Shown: positions 10,001-20,340 of the stretch, piece by piece
Numbering within the stretch: the first letter of the stretch is position 1
How the letters are laid out: each line of letters begins with the position of its first letter
Assembly (NCBI GenBank): GCA_016630955.3
Contig: CM049988.1
Span: 1,674,001 to 1,738,000, forward strand
Length of the DNA stretch: 64,000 nucleotides
Direction of reading: 5' to 3'
Source of the DNA: Didymella arachidicola
Lineage: Eukaryota > Ascomycota > Dothideomycetes > Pleosporales > Didymellaceae
Notes under the pieces: model-generated
Told to the model about the DNA's origin: nothing
The model's input: only the letters and a program-made list of their open reading frames with translations
Databases searched by the model: none
Position numbers and translations under genes: made by a program

Positions 10001-11891
10001 GTTTGCTTGCGAATAGCTTCCAGAAGCCTCGTACGAATAAAGTTGCAAGGCTGCGAGTGCGGAGGCACGACCGCAGCGTCTGGATGGTGGGAAGGAGTGA
10101 ACTATTTGGCCCACTGTGGCTGCAGCAGCTTCGAAGCGCCCTTCTTAAGGCTGGCAGGGGAATCCTTCGTCCAGACTGTTGGTACGATTCGAGAAGGCCC
10201 TACAGTTTGAGCATTGCGACTCTGTCCCACATGACTACCAGGAACTATACACGGGCAACTGTACCGAATGCGAGCATCCATGTTGACTGGAGATTAGCGA
10301 CGTTGGTGACAGCGGAGACTTGCTTGTATCGTGCTAGCGCAAACTACGACTTTGAGACTCGTGCTTGATGTGGATCTGAATCTGCTATCGCATTTCCGAT
10401 TGTGTGGTCCTTGGCCAAGGGAGACACTGGTGCATGCCGCAGCGGCTGGGAAAACTCCACCGCGGGGCGGAACCTCTCGTGCACCTTCCTTTTGCAAACT
10501 CGTGATGTATGCCCGTGCCTATGGACAGGTGTTGTGGCTCATCTCCTACAAGACACGGCTGGCATCATTAATCGCGTATGTGGGCTTGCATAAACCTCTG
10601 CGTACTAGCCGTGTTCCCGGACACCATCACAGTGCTGGGGTACATCCAAAGTTCCTAGCTGGTGCTAAGCGAAGCGCTGCATGCGACTCTGAATGTGATT
10701 CACAAGGGACGTGGTGGATTCATCATTTCGCCATAGTTGTTGTCAAAGAAATCCTTCGGAAGGTCTACGGCAGGTCGGTGCAGGACGGTGATGTCGTCCG
10801 ACCAATCACCATTTCCACCTCTGTAGTCACTTGTGGAGATCCCGAGAATGACACCAGGTGAGGCCAAAGCTCACAGCATTGTTCGGCGCAGGACTCATGG
10901 CAGGGTTTCGATTGGTGGACGGCGCTCGCTCCGGGTCCTCACGAATCCTTCAAGATCTGAAAGTGCTGCCACTGTGTTGGACGATGCCACCTCCCATCTC
11001 TCGACCCATGTGGCCCCGAGCGCAGGATCGAGTCGACAACCGATCCATTGTTGCGATTTTGTAGGATCGTTTCAGATCGTAGATCTCCGGAAGACTGCAC
11101 GTGTCAGCCTGCGATGGGCACAGTCAGCTTCACGCTACGTTGACCAGCGATAGAGGATCTTCGGCGGCTCTTACAGTCTCTAATCGCATTGCGTCTCATG
11201 TTTCAAGTTATGGGCGCCGAGACCAAAATGCGCGTCCTGGCTTAGTGTGGACGCGCAGACAGAAGATAACTGTGGAGGACCGAGATGGCGCTGCGACGAT
11301 ATGGGATATAGAACGAAGCCCGACTCAGCTTTTGCCGCAGTGGGAGGACGTTTAAGAGTGTTTTGTTGGGAGAGTAGGTATTCCGATGTGTTTGTGTTTG
11401 TCTTTCAAATTGGCTTTACCTTTGAAAGAATCGGCTTCACGCTCGAGAGTCTCGAGATTACAGTAAAGCATTTACCTTTGGAAGAAATGCCAAGAATAGT
11501 CACGGCTATCCAGGCGCACGAACTTGCGTGTCAATGATCAGGCATGCTATTGGAGATATAGATTTCGAGGTCTTAAGACATCTCTTGATTATCACTGAAT
11601 AACTCCAATAACCGAGGATTGAGCTCCAGCACTGCCAATCTCACCAAGTAACTGCTTAGAAACCCCCGTCACGATACACTTGAACTCTGAGGTAGTCAGC
11701 GACGGCTGAAAGCCTATTGCAACCTAACAGCACTTCTGTTGGCTACAAAACCTCAGCTACTCCCTGTCTTACTCCTCATAAACCTTGACAAGCAGTAACA
11801 AACTAATCCAAGATTCTAGGAAGTCCTTAATAACAGTTAGAAGCCTCTTATAACAAAATAGCACTTCTATCAGCTACAACCTCCACCCCGC
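10001..11891. other. Long intergenic region, AT-rich at its end
   Basis: No frame here carries recognisable domains. The last 300 bp is AT-rich and holds a degenerate duplication listed separately. It contains the promoter of the second receptor. Confidence 0.5.
11711..11884. repeat. Degenerate direct repeat, about 44 bp, two copies
   Basis: Segments 11711-11754 and 11842-11884 align along their length, for example AGCCTATTGC against AGCCTCTTAT and AGCACTTCTGTTGGCTACAA against AGCACTTCTATCAGCTACAA. Many of the differences are transitions. It looks like remains of an old repeat next to the acyl-CoA dehydrogenase gene. Confidence 0.5.
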
Positions 11892-13414
11892 TCACATCCT
11901 CGACCGCAGCTTCGACGCCTGCTTGTGCAACTTCAACGCCTCGCGCACCCCTAGATCAATCAGCACATCTTCGCTCCCGCCCGGCACCGTAAAGCTCGGC
12001 ACCGCACGATAGAAAGCCTCGATCCGCGCCCCCTGTCCCGTCTTCGTCAGGCCCAGCCCGCCCATGATCTTCCTACATCCTGTTAGCATTCTATTTTTCT
12101 TCACAACGAAAAAAAAAAAAAAAAAAAAAAAAAAACTCACAAGCACTCCTCCGCAACATACTTGCACACCATGCCCGCCTCGACCTTCAGCAGCGCCGTC
12201 GTGCCCCCCAGCAGCCGCGCCCCATCCGCATCAGACAGCTGCTCGAGCTCATACACAACCTGCTCCGTCCACGCGTGCAGCGCCTCAACCATGCGTCCGC
12301 AATTCCCCAACTTATTCCTTACAACCGGCTGCTCCACCAGCGTCCTATCAAACGCCTCCCTCTTCAGCGCCCACTGAAACGCATCGTGCAGCGCGACGCG
12401 GCAGCCGCGGATGCCCTGGAACGCAATCCAGAGCCGCTCGTGGTTGAAGTTCACCATGGTCTGCTTGAAGCCCTGGCCCTCTGCGCCTACGAGGTACGCT
12501 GCAGGGACGCGGACGTCCTCGAAGGTGACATAGGTGGTTGCGCTCAGCGGGCCGGCCACGACGTCGAGTTTTCTCGTGCGCACGCCCTCGCAGCGCGGAA
12601 TCAGCAGCATGCTCAGCCCCGCGGCCCCCGCGCCCCCCGTGCGAACAAGCGTCATGAAGTAATCGCTAAACATGCCGTTTGTGATCCATTTCTTGCTGCC
12701 GTTGACGACGTAGTGTGTCCCGTCTGCGGTGCGCTCGGCCGTCGTCTTGATGTTGCGCACGTCGCTGCCGGCATCGGGCTCGGTGACGGCGAGACAGATT
12801 CTTTTCTCGCCGGACAGGATCTCGGGGAATATCTTGGCGGCGAGCTCAGGAGAGGCGAATTTCTGCAGCGGAGGCGCGCCGACGACAAGCCCGATGAAGA
12901 GGGATGCGATGGGGCCCGCGCGGATCAATTCGTCCCAGAGGATCAGGTCGTGGAAGCCGTCCCAGTCCGAGGGCTTGATGCCGGCTGCGATGGGGTAGTG
13001 GGAGTACTGCGGTGGAATGGTTTTGCCAAAGGCGATAGGGACCAAGAGGCCTGCGGAGGCGCATTTGGCGTATATGGACGGGTCGACGGCGCCGGATCGC
13101 ACCCAGTCGTCGCTGTAGGGGGCGACGTTCTGAGGAAGTTAGTTCAAGCACCGCTCATATCAAGCAACAAAACACCTCACTCCTCGCAAACATACCTCAT
13201 CACACCACCCTCGGACCCAGTCCCTTAGCCTCCGGTGACTCTCATTATAATACGGCGACGGGCGCCCCGTATACCTACTCCTTTCAACACATGATGCCCA
13301 TTGTTATTCACGCCCTTACCAGCTCGGTTCCGCCCATGGCAAGCTGCTCCCAAACGGCTCTGAGAGCTGGCTCGCCGGCTTATCATGCACAATGCTGGTC
13401 GTGCTGTGCGCCAT
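11892..13414 (-). CDS. Acyl-CoA dehydrogenase family flavoprotein
   Basis: FAD-dependent enzyme that oxidises acyl-CoA thioesters at the alpha-beta carbons. Four exons (13414-13320, 13274-13196, 13129-12141, 12072-11892) encode 447 aa. The N-terminal helical part includes PSPYYNESHRRLRDWVR, then the hallmark LAVTEPDAGSDVRNIKTTAE of the middle beta domain (FAD and substrate contact) and YVVNGSKKWITNGMFSDYF. In the C-terminal helical domain FNHERLWIAFQ is followed by the last exon, with MGGLGLTKTGQGARIEAFYR and the closing VPGGSEDVLIDLGVR. No mitochondrial presequence or PTS1 is obvious, so location and chain-length preference are unknown. The third intron (12140-12073) carries a 27-nt homopolymer directly behind its donor site. 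The two 5' exons are only 95 and 79 nt and are easily missed. Confidence 0.88.
12109..12135. repeat. 27-nt poly(A) tract (poly(T) in the gene's sense)
   Basis: An unbroken A-run on the plus strand lies inside the third intron of the acyl-CoA dehydrogenase gene. In the gene's sense it is a T-run starting right after the GTGAG donor. Length is likely variable and sequencing error is possible. Confidence 0.9.
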
Positions 13415-13822
13415 GATATTCGTCAAGTCACGGTTGATGTGTACAGAGGAGCGCAAGGAAGATGATGGGTGATGGGTGATGGATTGGGGCTGTATGCAAA
13501 GTCTATGCGTTGCCGGAGCTGGTGGTCGAGTCGCGCGGTTGCGAGACGTGGGATGGGCCGAGGTGCCCCGCAGGCGCGTCTTCCTGCCTACCTGCTTTCG
13601 CGTTTTGAGATGGCAATGCTCGGTGCGTTTGATAGCTTGGTATTGAGGGGTCGCGGGCTGAGAAGGACGTGGGAGATGTTAGAGGGAGGAAGGGGTTGGA
13701 TGTTGCTTGGGTTAGTGTCACTGCTTGTGAAGGTGGTGTCAGAGTGGGAAAGAGAATGGCCTTCGTAGCCTGTTGGATATCTACACAAACACAGTATCAG
13801 TACATGTATTCAGACCGCAGAG
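13415..13822. other. Intergenic region
   Basis: It lies between the start of the acyl-CoA dehydrogenase gene and the stop of the mS23 gene. Short frames on both strands show no domain. Confidence 0.6.
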
Positions 13823-14643
13823 CTATGCAGGCGCAGAAACAACCGGTCTCTGCGCGGCTTGCCCGGGAGCAACGGCGGGCTGAGCGTCGAACTCTGTGAC
13901 GGCATCGTCGTACTCGGCGGCGCTCAGATCGGCGACTCCAGCGTCTTCGTTCTGCGGCCCGGAGAACATCTGCGCGCGCATGCTCGCCTCGGCCTCGATC
14001 TGCTGGTTGGCCCAGGCCTTCCAGCTCTCCCAGGCCTTGTCCTCGAGCTCGAGTCCGACCTCGATCGGGCCCTTGCCGAAGTAGGCGCCGACGTGCAGGG
14101 CTTCCTCCTTTGCGATGCGGTTGCGGATCTCGTCCAGGTGGCGGTGCTGGTAGAACTCGCGGCGGGCGTGGTCGTAGGCGGCGGCCTTGGACATGCGCTT
14201 GTGCTGCATGAGCCACATCTGGCGCTGGACGACGCTGGTGGGTGTTAGCCTGCACGGGTGCTGTCGAGGCTGAGGGCGGCCTACCTCTCGCCGTCCAGCT
14301 GCTTCCCCCGCTGCTGGATCGTGGACCAGTCGTAGCCCTTGGCGTCGTTGCCCGAGTCCTCGACGACCAGGCGCGGGCGGGCCAGCTCCCACGGGTGGTC
14401 GCCGAAGAAGTCGGCGCGCAGCTTGTCCTCCGGATAGACAATGGGCAGCGGCTTGAACAGCTTGCTGGCCTTCTTTGCGCGCTTGACCTTGGGCGCCTGC
14501 AGGACGGGGCGGGCGAGCGTCTCGCTGGTGGGCACGTCGCCGAGGATGTTGTACCACTGCGGCAGCGTCGAGGTGCGCTTTGCGTCCCAGAGGGCCTTTG
14601 CCGTCGAGCGCACGCGCAGGGGAGCGAAGTTGTAGCGGCCCAT
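13823..14643 (-). CDS. RSM25: Mitochondrial ribosomal small-subunit protein mS23 (Rsm25)
   Basis: Component of the mitoribosomal small subunit, 256 aa, from exons 14643-14285 and 14234-13823 with a 50-nt intron. Conserved family segments are the start MGRYNFAPLRVRSTAKAL, TLPQWYNILGDVPTSETLAR, LPIVYPEDKLRADFFGDHPW and LVVEDSGNDAKGYDWS. Beyond the intron come VVQRQMWLMQHK, AAYDHARREFYQHRH and ALHVGAYFGKGPIEVGLELE. The tail is Ala-rich and variable. The first conserved ATG (14643) is preferred over the in-frame ATG three codons upstream (14652), because homologues begin with MGRY. The gene is head to head with a mitochondrial PPR gene. Confidence 0.92.
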
Positions 14644-14914
14644 GGGACTCAATTGGCGTGTGGTGGTCGAAAGCAGCCCGCACTCGCTCGCGGTCCGCCG
14701 TCATGTCGAAAAGCTCCGACCGCGAGTCGGGCGCCAAGACTCTTGAAATCTTTCGGCTGCAACGCGTCCGCCTCCGCCAGCTCCGCGCACATCCCCGCCG
14801 TCACGCTCGCTGATTGCTGTCGAGTGCTCCATGGAGTCGCCCAGCCAATGGTAGCAATTGAGTCCATGGAACCTGTCCGACGCCGCTGCCCCTGACCACG
14901 ATGCTCGGAATCCC
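14644..14914. promoter_or_regulatory. Putative bidirectional promoter, mS23 / PPR protein
   Basis: 271 bp separate the two divergent start codons, which are both for mitochondrial gene-expression proteins. Shared control is inferred from this spacing only; no TATA box or known motif was identified. Confidence 0.4.
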
Positions 14915-16708
14915 ATGTCCCTCCTCCGCACCCTCGACCGGACCTCCGCAGTCTCGCAGCACCGCGCTCCCCTCCTGCCCTTCCTCTGTCCTGCGCTCCA
15001 CCAGACGAAGACGACGCGACGCAAATTCAGCGCCAGCTCCAGCGCCTCGGCAATAAAACATGTCTCGCCCACCAAGACTCCCGGCGGCCCAATGGAAGCC
15101 CTGTTCATCCGCGCCCTCGTGCGCGCCGGCTCCTGCTCACGGCACACCAGGCGAATGCACTCGGCGCGCAATGCCACCTCACAAGAGACAGCACGGAAGA
15201 ACCTCGAAGAACCGGCCCAACGCCATGACCGGCGGGGCTTCAAGACCAACACGGAGCGCAGGGGGCCCTTGAACCGGGCAGGGCAGTTTGCGAAGAAAGA
15301 GCTCAAGGCCATGGTCGACTACTACGGCATTGAGCTGGACACGCGCCCTGAAGACGACAACATGGTGGAAGACGAGGGGTCCCTGATCTGGAACGTCGGC
15401 GACGACCACGAGCCCTGGCCACTGCGCGAGGCCACTGACTTCTTCCACATACGGCGCCTCAAGAAGCTGCTGCAGGACGACGAATCGCCCCACGACCACG
15501 TCTTCGACACGTACAAGAAACTGCCCGCGCCCGGCGTCGTCTACCTCGACACTGACACCATCCGACGCCTGCTCCACCACCTGTCCGTCGTCGAGCGCCC
15601 CACGCCCGAAGCCATGCAGCGCTTCATGTCTGTGCTCGACGACATGAAATCCGCGCACATACACATCACCCAGTCCGAGTGGACCACGGCCATCTACCTC
15701 GCCGGTCGCTGCATGGGCACAGTGTCGGGCGAGGAGCTGGCTTCGGCAATGAACCTGTGGCGCGACATGGAGCATCGAGCGGGAGTCAAGGGCGGCTTCG
15801 TGACCCTCAACGTCCTCTTCGACGTTGCAGTCAAGGCCGGAAAATACACCCTGGCCGAGACCTTCCTCAAGGAGCTGCGAGCACGCAAGCTCAAGCTGCA
15901 TCGCCACTTTCGCGTCTCGCTGATCTACTACTACGGCGTCCTGCGCAACGGCTCTGCTGTGCGGAAGACGTACCAGGACCTCGTTGACGCGGGCGACATT
16001 GTAGACACCGCCGTCATGAACGCCGTGGTCGCTGCCCTCTTCCGCGCCGGCGAGCCCGCCGCTGCAGAACACGTCTTCGAGCGCATGAAGAAGCTCCACG
16101 CCGCCAAGGACCTCCCTGCGCCCGGCCACAGATTCTTCATGAACAGCTGGCGCGACCGCCGAGCAGTCGGCCTGCACTTCACCCACACCGCTCGATCGCT
16201 GAAGAAGGCCGGCGACCAGGCCCAGCTCAAGGAACTGCAAGACTACGCGCCCATTTCTCCAAACTCACGCACATACGCCTTGCTCATACGCCACCACTCC
16301 ACAGTCTCCGGCGACATCGACCGCGTCAACGCCCTGCTCCAGGAAGCCCGCAGCTACTCTGTCCCCATCGAAGGCACCACCTTCATCGTCATGTTCCACG
16401 GCTTCGCCACCTTCGGCGGCATACGCTACTCGTCCTGGACACCCGACAAGCTGGAGCGCACGTGGACGCAGTTCCTGCGCGCCCTCGCGAACAAGACAGA
16501 CCGCACGTGGCTTTCTGCGCTGGCTGTCGTCTCCGCGCTGAAGGCGTTCAAGCGCTGCACCGATCACGAGCGCGCCGTCAGCGCGTGGGAGGAGATTCGT
16601 GAGAGGTGGCAGCCTAGTGAGCGCGAGTTGGAGAGCGTCATGCAGGAGCTGAGGAGGGTGGATGTCAAGCCGGGCTTTTTTAGCAGGAATGCTCGTGTGT
16701 GGCGGTGA
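14915..16708 (+). CDS. Mitochondrial pentatricopeptide-repeat (PPR) protein
   Basis: Intronless frame of 597 codons from the ATG at 14915. The N-terminus is rich in Arg, Ser and Ala without acids and contains RRKFSASSSASA, a likely matrix-targeting presequence. A second ATG at 15092 would give 538 aa and also begins with a targeting-like segment ending RRMHSARNATS, so the start is not settled. The body is alpha-helical, with PPR-like helix pairs such as VTLNVLFDVAVKAGKYTLAE, TAVMNAVVAALFRAGEPAAA and SRTYALLIRHHSTVSGDIDR (about residues 290-480). The family binds mitochondrial transcripts for processing, stability or translation; the target is unknown. It is head to head with the mS23 gene. 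An extension of the frame upstream to 14858 starts with TTG, not ATG. Confidence 0.8.
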   Translation: MSLLRTLDRTSAVSQHRAPLLPFLCPALHQTKTTRRKFSASSSASAIKHVSPTKTPGGPMEALFIRALVRAGSCSRHTRRMHSARNATSQETARKNLEEPAQRHDRRGFKTNTERRGPLNRAGQFAKKELKAMVDYYGIELDTRPEDDNMVEDEGSLIWNVGDDHEPWPLREATDFFHIRRLKKLLQDDESPHDHVFDTYKKLPAPGVVYLDTDTIRRLLHHLSVVERPTPEAMQRFMSVLDDMKSAHIHITQSEWTTAIYLAGRCMGTVSGEELASAMNLWRDMEHRAGVKGGFVTLNVLFDVAVKAGKYTLAETFLKELRARKLKLHRHFRVSLIYYYGVLRNGSAVRKTYQDLVDAGDIVDTAVMNAVVAALFRAGEPAAAEHVFERMKKLHAAKDLPAPGHRFFMNSWRDRRAVGLHFTHTARSLKKAGDQAQLKELQDYAPISPNSRTYALLIRHHSTVSGDIDRVNALLQEARSYSVPIEGTTFIVMFHGFATFGGIRYSSWTPDKLERTWTQFLRALANKTDRTWLSALAVVSALKAFKRCTDHERAVSAWEEIRERWQPSERELESVMQELRRVDVKPGFFSRNARVWR

Positions 16709-16905
16709 ACATGTATGTAGGCAGGTCGTGGAGTTCACTCACACGGGATAATGCAATCATCATAAACATACGCAATGCTGTACTTCAGACTACGCTGATA
16801 AGCCAGGGATAGCGTACCAAGTGTGGGAGAAACAACGCCATGCGCCTCTCGTGCTGCCAAAAATGTCAACACCACAGCAAAGTGGGAGCACACTGCACAC
16901 CCCCC

Positions 16906-18117
16906 TCACGCGTCGAGAAGCCTCCCAACCAGCTCCGCACGCCTCGCCGCATCCTCCACACCAACCCACCCATCCCCCGCCTCGCGCCCATCCGCAAACG
17001 CAAACAGCGTCGACGACACCAATCGCGCCGCAAGCGGCAACGCCGCCTGCTCCGCGCTCCACCCCCACTCGACATCCTCCACCCGCCCGTCGTCATGATA
17101 GTAAACCTGAAACCCAACCTTTTCCTCATCCGCAGGATCCGCGTCGAAGAACCCGCTCCTCGGCGACTGCAGCCTGATCTCGCCGCGCTCGAAATTCAGC
17201 GTCCACGACACCAGCGGCGTGCCCGGGAACGGCTGGCCCCGCCGGAAGATGTAGGATAGCGTTGCGTCGTCTACCGCGTGTGGAGAAGGCGCTAGACGCG
17301 CGTGGAAAGAGAGGTAGTCCGGGACATCTGACGGTGCGGTCTCGATGATTTCGCTCGTCGACGGGTCGCGGATGCGGACTTGCGGACGCTGGATCTGCGA
17401 CTTTGCGTGTAGTGTTTCTGGATCCACGTCGCCGATGACGGAGAGCAGGGTATCAAGAGCTGGAAAACGTCAGTACCTCGTTACTTTCTGCACGGCGTCA
17501 TCCAACAAACCATGTCCCACCCCAATCGTAACAACGTTCCCGCCAACCTCACTCTCCAGAAAGTACCGCAGGCTGCTCGGCACAACATCGCGATCATTCG
17601 TCGCCCCAAATTGTCTCGCCTCGACATTGAGCAGCTTCCCCAATTCCCCGTCCTGCACGACTTGTCTCGCTTTGGCGACAATCGGATTCCAGCGCCGCTG
17701 CAGCCCAACCGCGACCCGGGCCCCGCTTTCCCTCGCAGCAGCGATAATGTCATCGATTTGCGCCTTTGTCCGCGCAATCGGCCACTCGACGAACACATCC
17801 TTGCCCGCGCGGATACTGGGGATGATGACGTCGTAGTGCGTGTCCACTCTCGTGTTGCAAATAACGAGGTCGATGTCCGGATCTGATGCGAGGTCCTCCG
17901 GGGAACCGTATGTTTTGGTGGAGGGCGAGAGGTTGTAGGTAGCGACGGCGGATTTGGCGGCCGAGACGCTGCTATTTAGGAGCGCGGTGATGGCGAGTTT
18001 GGAGAGGCCGGTTGGGGAGAGGAGGGCGGGGAGGTGCGCGGCGGCGGCCCAGGATGTTGCTGCTGAGGAGGAGAGGCCGATGAGGGCGGTGCGGAGGGCG
18101 TGGGGGTGAGGGGTCAT
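16906..18117 (-). CDS. Gfo/Idh/MocA family oxidoreductase, Gal80-like
   Basis: Two-domain NAD(P)-binding protein of 386 aa from exons 18117-17511 and 17459-16906. The intron (17510-17460) is 51 nt and joins GVGH to ALDTLLSVIG; another possible junction further downstream would leave an intron of only 25 nt. The N-terminal Rossmann domain starts RTALIGLSSSAATSWAAAAH. Next comes YGSPEDLASDPDIDLVICNT, then RAGKDVFVEWPIARTKAQID, which holds the family's nucleotide-contact EWP motif (EKP in typical enzymes). The C-terminal half (about residues 135-386) is the alpha/beta dimerisation and substrate domain. EWP in place of EKP is typical of the Gal80-like branch, where the protein may act as a sensor rather than an enzyme. 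Whether it regulates galactose genes here is unknown. Confidence 0.83.
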
Positions 18118-18127
18118 GGTGTTGTTG

Positions 18128-18245
18128 GGGTATTGATGTCGTTGGAGGATTGGTGTCGTTAGGGGATTGGTGTCGTTAGGGGATTGATGTCGTTAAGGGG
18201 TGATGTCGTCGAGGAAATGGCCTCGTCAAGGGAATTATCTCGTCA
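18128..18245. repeat. Degenerate tandem repeat upstream of the Gal80-like gene
   Basis: About five to seven imperfect copies of a roughly 17-bp unit resembling GGGATTGATGTCGTTA follow one another immediately upstream of the start codon. Neighbouring copies differ at a few positions. It sits where the 5' UTR or core promoter should be. Confidence 0.7.
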
Positions 18246-18825
18246 AGTCGTCAGTCGACACTTTTTGTATGCTGTGCAGTGCTACATTGCTTGGTAAACA
18301 ATTGCATTTGTAAGCTCGTCAGGGCAAGTGGTATTGCGTAGCATCACTCATTCTCACTGTCAGCAACTCGTTCTTCGGACTCTGCAACACCGTAAACTCC
18401 ACTCCAGATACTGACATGCACAATCATATCCAGGCGTACAATTCCCAGCGCTCATGTCTCTCCAGCTCATACAAGCACCGCCGACGTACAAACACCATTG
18501 CTCCAGGAACGCAGCCCTGCAGCCGCGGGTTTCTGTGATGCAGGACGCATATTGCGATCGAGACTAGACTTTCATGTGTGTAATTCGACGCGCCGCCCTC
18601 TAGGCTTGAAGCTGTGCACTGAAAGTCCGACATGCGCGGGTGTGATGCTGAAGAGAGTGATGGGATGTAAGAAAGGTGGGCACTGTGGGGTGGTGACGAA
18701 TACGAGGTGTGGTTAGCGCGGAGTAGCAATTCCTACTAAAGGTGCCTGTACACAACTCTTACCGCGGTCACCCAGCACGATAACAGAAGGAACGAAATGC
18801 AACACCGAAGCGAATGAGCATGCCG

Positions 18826-18915
18826 TTGGAGGTAATGTTGATCGTAATGTATTAAATGCACTTTGTTATACACAATCGCACGGAACAAGGGTATTGAAAT
18901 ATATACTTCTAGAAC
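18826..18915. repeat. Diverged copy of phosphate-transporter 3' flank
   Basis: TACACAATCGCACGGAACAA and the later AACACCCCTCAACCT match the region just downstream of the transporter stop (about 20605-20675), where the sequence reads TACATAATTGCGCAGAACGA and AACACCCCTAAACCT. The substitutions are almost all C/T or G/A. The part at 18826-18860 also resembles 20430-20470. Confidence 0.5.
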
Positions 18916-18996
18916 ACCCCTCAACCTGGACGTACATGGTTGCAAAATTACTTCTCTACCGCCATGCCTACACTCATGAGCCCATGAGCGTCTTAT

Positions 18997-19261
18997 TCAT
19001 CGAACGCTACGTACCTCTGGCGGGGCAGACCTAGCTGCGTCGACGAAGGAGATACTTCCAAAGGGAGTTCGCGGTTCGGTAGGGAGATCAGGAGCTTCCA
19101 TGTCCTTGGGCTCGGCATGCGAAGCTGCGAGATCGAATTTCAGGAACTTCTTGTTGCGCTGGTGATGTATTAGTGAGAAGCATTGGCTTGATTGTGATGT
19201 CACATACTGATATCTTGCGGGGCTTCGCCGCCATCGGGACCGTGAGGGCAGTCGACGCCAT
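18997..19261 (-). CDS. Tentative small gene of unknown function
   Basis: Two frames joined by a convincing 49-nt intron (19207-19159, GTATGT...CACTAAT...CCAG) would give a 71-aa basic-then-acidic protein, beginning MASTALTVPMAAKPRKIS and continuing RNKKFLKFDLAASHAEPKDM. No family is recognised. Upstream on the same strand an open frame contains three 17-residue repeats (see 19316-19417), which may be an upstream exon or a decayed part of the same gene. Low certainty. Confidence 0.3.
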
Positions 19262-19315
19262 CGAGAGGGTGAGAGGAGCCTACTCCGTGGGCTTGACTGC
19301 ATCCAGCCCGGCCAT

Positions 19316-19417
19316 GTTGGAAACCTCGTGCTCCTTCCTGGTGGCTTCGATGTCGTATTGGGCCATGTTGGAACCCTCGAGCTCGTCCTCGGTGGCTTCG
19401 ATGTCATCTTCGGCCAT
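19316..19417 (-). repeat. 51-bp tandem repeat, two full copies and a partial third
   Basis: On the minus strand the units read MAEDDIEATEDELEGSN and MAQYDIEATRKEHEVSN, followed by a partial unit starting MAGLDAV. The repeat preserves the reading frame, which suggests it was once coding. Confidence 0.6.
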
Positions 19418-19580
19418 GCTGAGTACCTCGAGTCCGGACGGATCATCTACTGTTCACACAGCACCGAGTGTAACCCTTTTTGCCCAACCGATCCACCATT
19501 CGCAGCCGGTCCATTCAACTCCTTGAAATCCGCATAGCTCTACATGCAACGCATCTGCCCCGGATCATCTCAACCTGAAC

Positions 19581-20320
19581 ATGCCGCCGCCTGCTACTCG
19601 AGCCACCACTAGAAGCGCTGCCTCTGCCGCTACGCGGGCTGGCAAGGCAAAGGCTTCAGCGAAGAAGGCTATAGACGACGAAGATAACGAATTTTCACCC
19701 GAGAAAGACAAGTCATCAGGATAAGATCTCGGCGAGTATGAAGCTGGAGAGCTCGACGATGAGTCGACTTCTGCAAGCAAGCAGGACAAGGGCAAGGACA
19801 CGAAGAAACCGGGAACCAAGAAGTGCTTTGCTCTAGGGGAGTCCAAAGCTCTGAGAAAGCGTTGCGTGGCCACTGTCGCGACTTGATTCGAGAAGTGATA
19901 TCTGCGAAACTCTCCCAGCCGAACGAACCTGTCGTTCGAGACGCTGTGCGAGCGTTGGCTCGGGCAGTGAGACGAGTCGACTGCCCCATGTTCGATGCCG
20001 CAATGCGGGAGTTGGAATAGACTATCGTCGACAAGCAGATCAAGGGAGAGATCCCACGCAGCACTTTTACAATTGATCCATTCTCCCTAGTGCACCGTTG
20101 ATGCAAGAGCTGCGGTGATATGCGCAACAAGGACGTCTTTGTTCCATTGCCGGGCGGCGGTGAACAGTGCACTGCATGCGAGATTCGTCAAGAGTTCGGA
20201 TACGGAGGTTGGTATCATGCTTTTCGAGTGGAGAGCCCGGGTGTGGTGCAGGATTTGGGGATATCGTGGCTGAGCTGCAAGGACTCCACGTGCTCGGAGC
20301 ACCGTCCACGGGTACCATGA
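19581..20320 (+). pseudogene. Degenerate protein gene with putative zinc-binding cysteines
   Basis: Starts with ATG and an Ala/Thr/Lys-rich basic segment (TRATTRSAASAATRAGKAKA). Coding-like sequence continues across a TAA at about 19722 and switches frame near 19860 to CRDLIREVISAKL. In that frame a TAG (about 20018) and a TGA (about 20099) interrupt the reading before a well-formed stretch, CKSCGDMRNKDVFVPLPGGG, then CTACEIRQEFGYGGWYHAF and WLSCKDSTCSEH. The CxxC pairs suggest a former metal-binding domain. All three stops could arise from CAA, CAG or CGA by C-to-T change. Alternatively this is a multi-exon gene whose introns I could not place. No family recognised. Confidence 0.4.
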
Positions 20321-20340
20321 TCCTATGTGTGGGCTCCGCC

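Noticed and set aside
12275..13228. 317-codon frame opposite the acyl-CoA dehydrogenase
   Set aside because: Antisense shadow in GC-rich coding DNA; no motif, and it crosses the real gene's splice sites.
6505..13414. Secondary-metabolite or other biosynthetic gene cluster
   Set aside because: The receptors, dehydrogenase and acyl-CoA dehydrogenase are not accompanied by any backbone synthase, oxygenase or cluster regulator.
14858..14914. N-terminal extension of the PPR frame to 14858
   Set aside because: The codon at 14858 is TTG; the first ATG in frame is at 14915.
15179..16240. 353-codon frame opposite the PPR protein gene
   Set aside because: Antisense shadow with skewed Val/Leu/Glu composition; the sense frame has repeat structure and a targeting sequence.
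17460..17490. 25-nt intron in the Gal80-like gene at the GTAACG donor
   Set aside because: Too short to splice; the donor at 17510 gives a 51-nt intron and a conserved junction.
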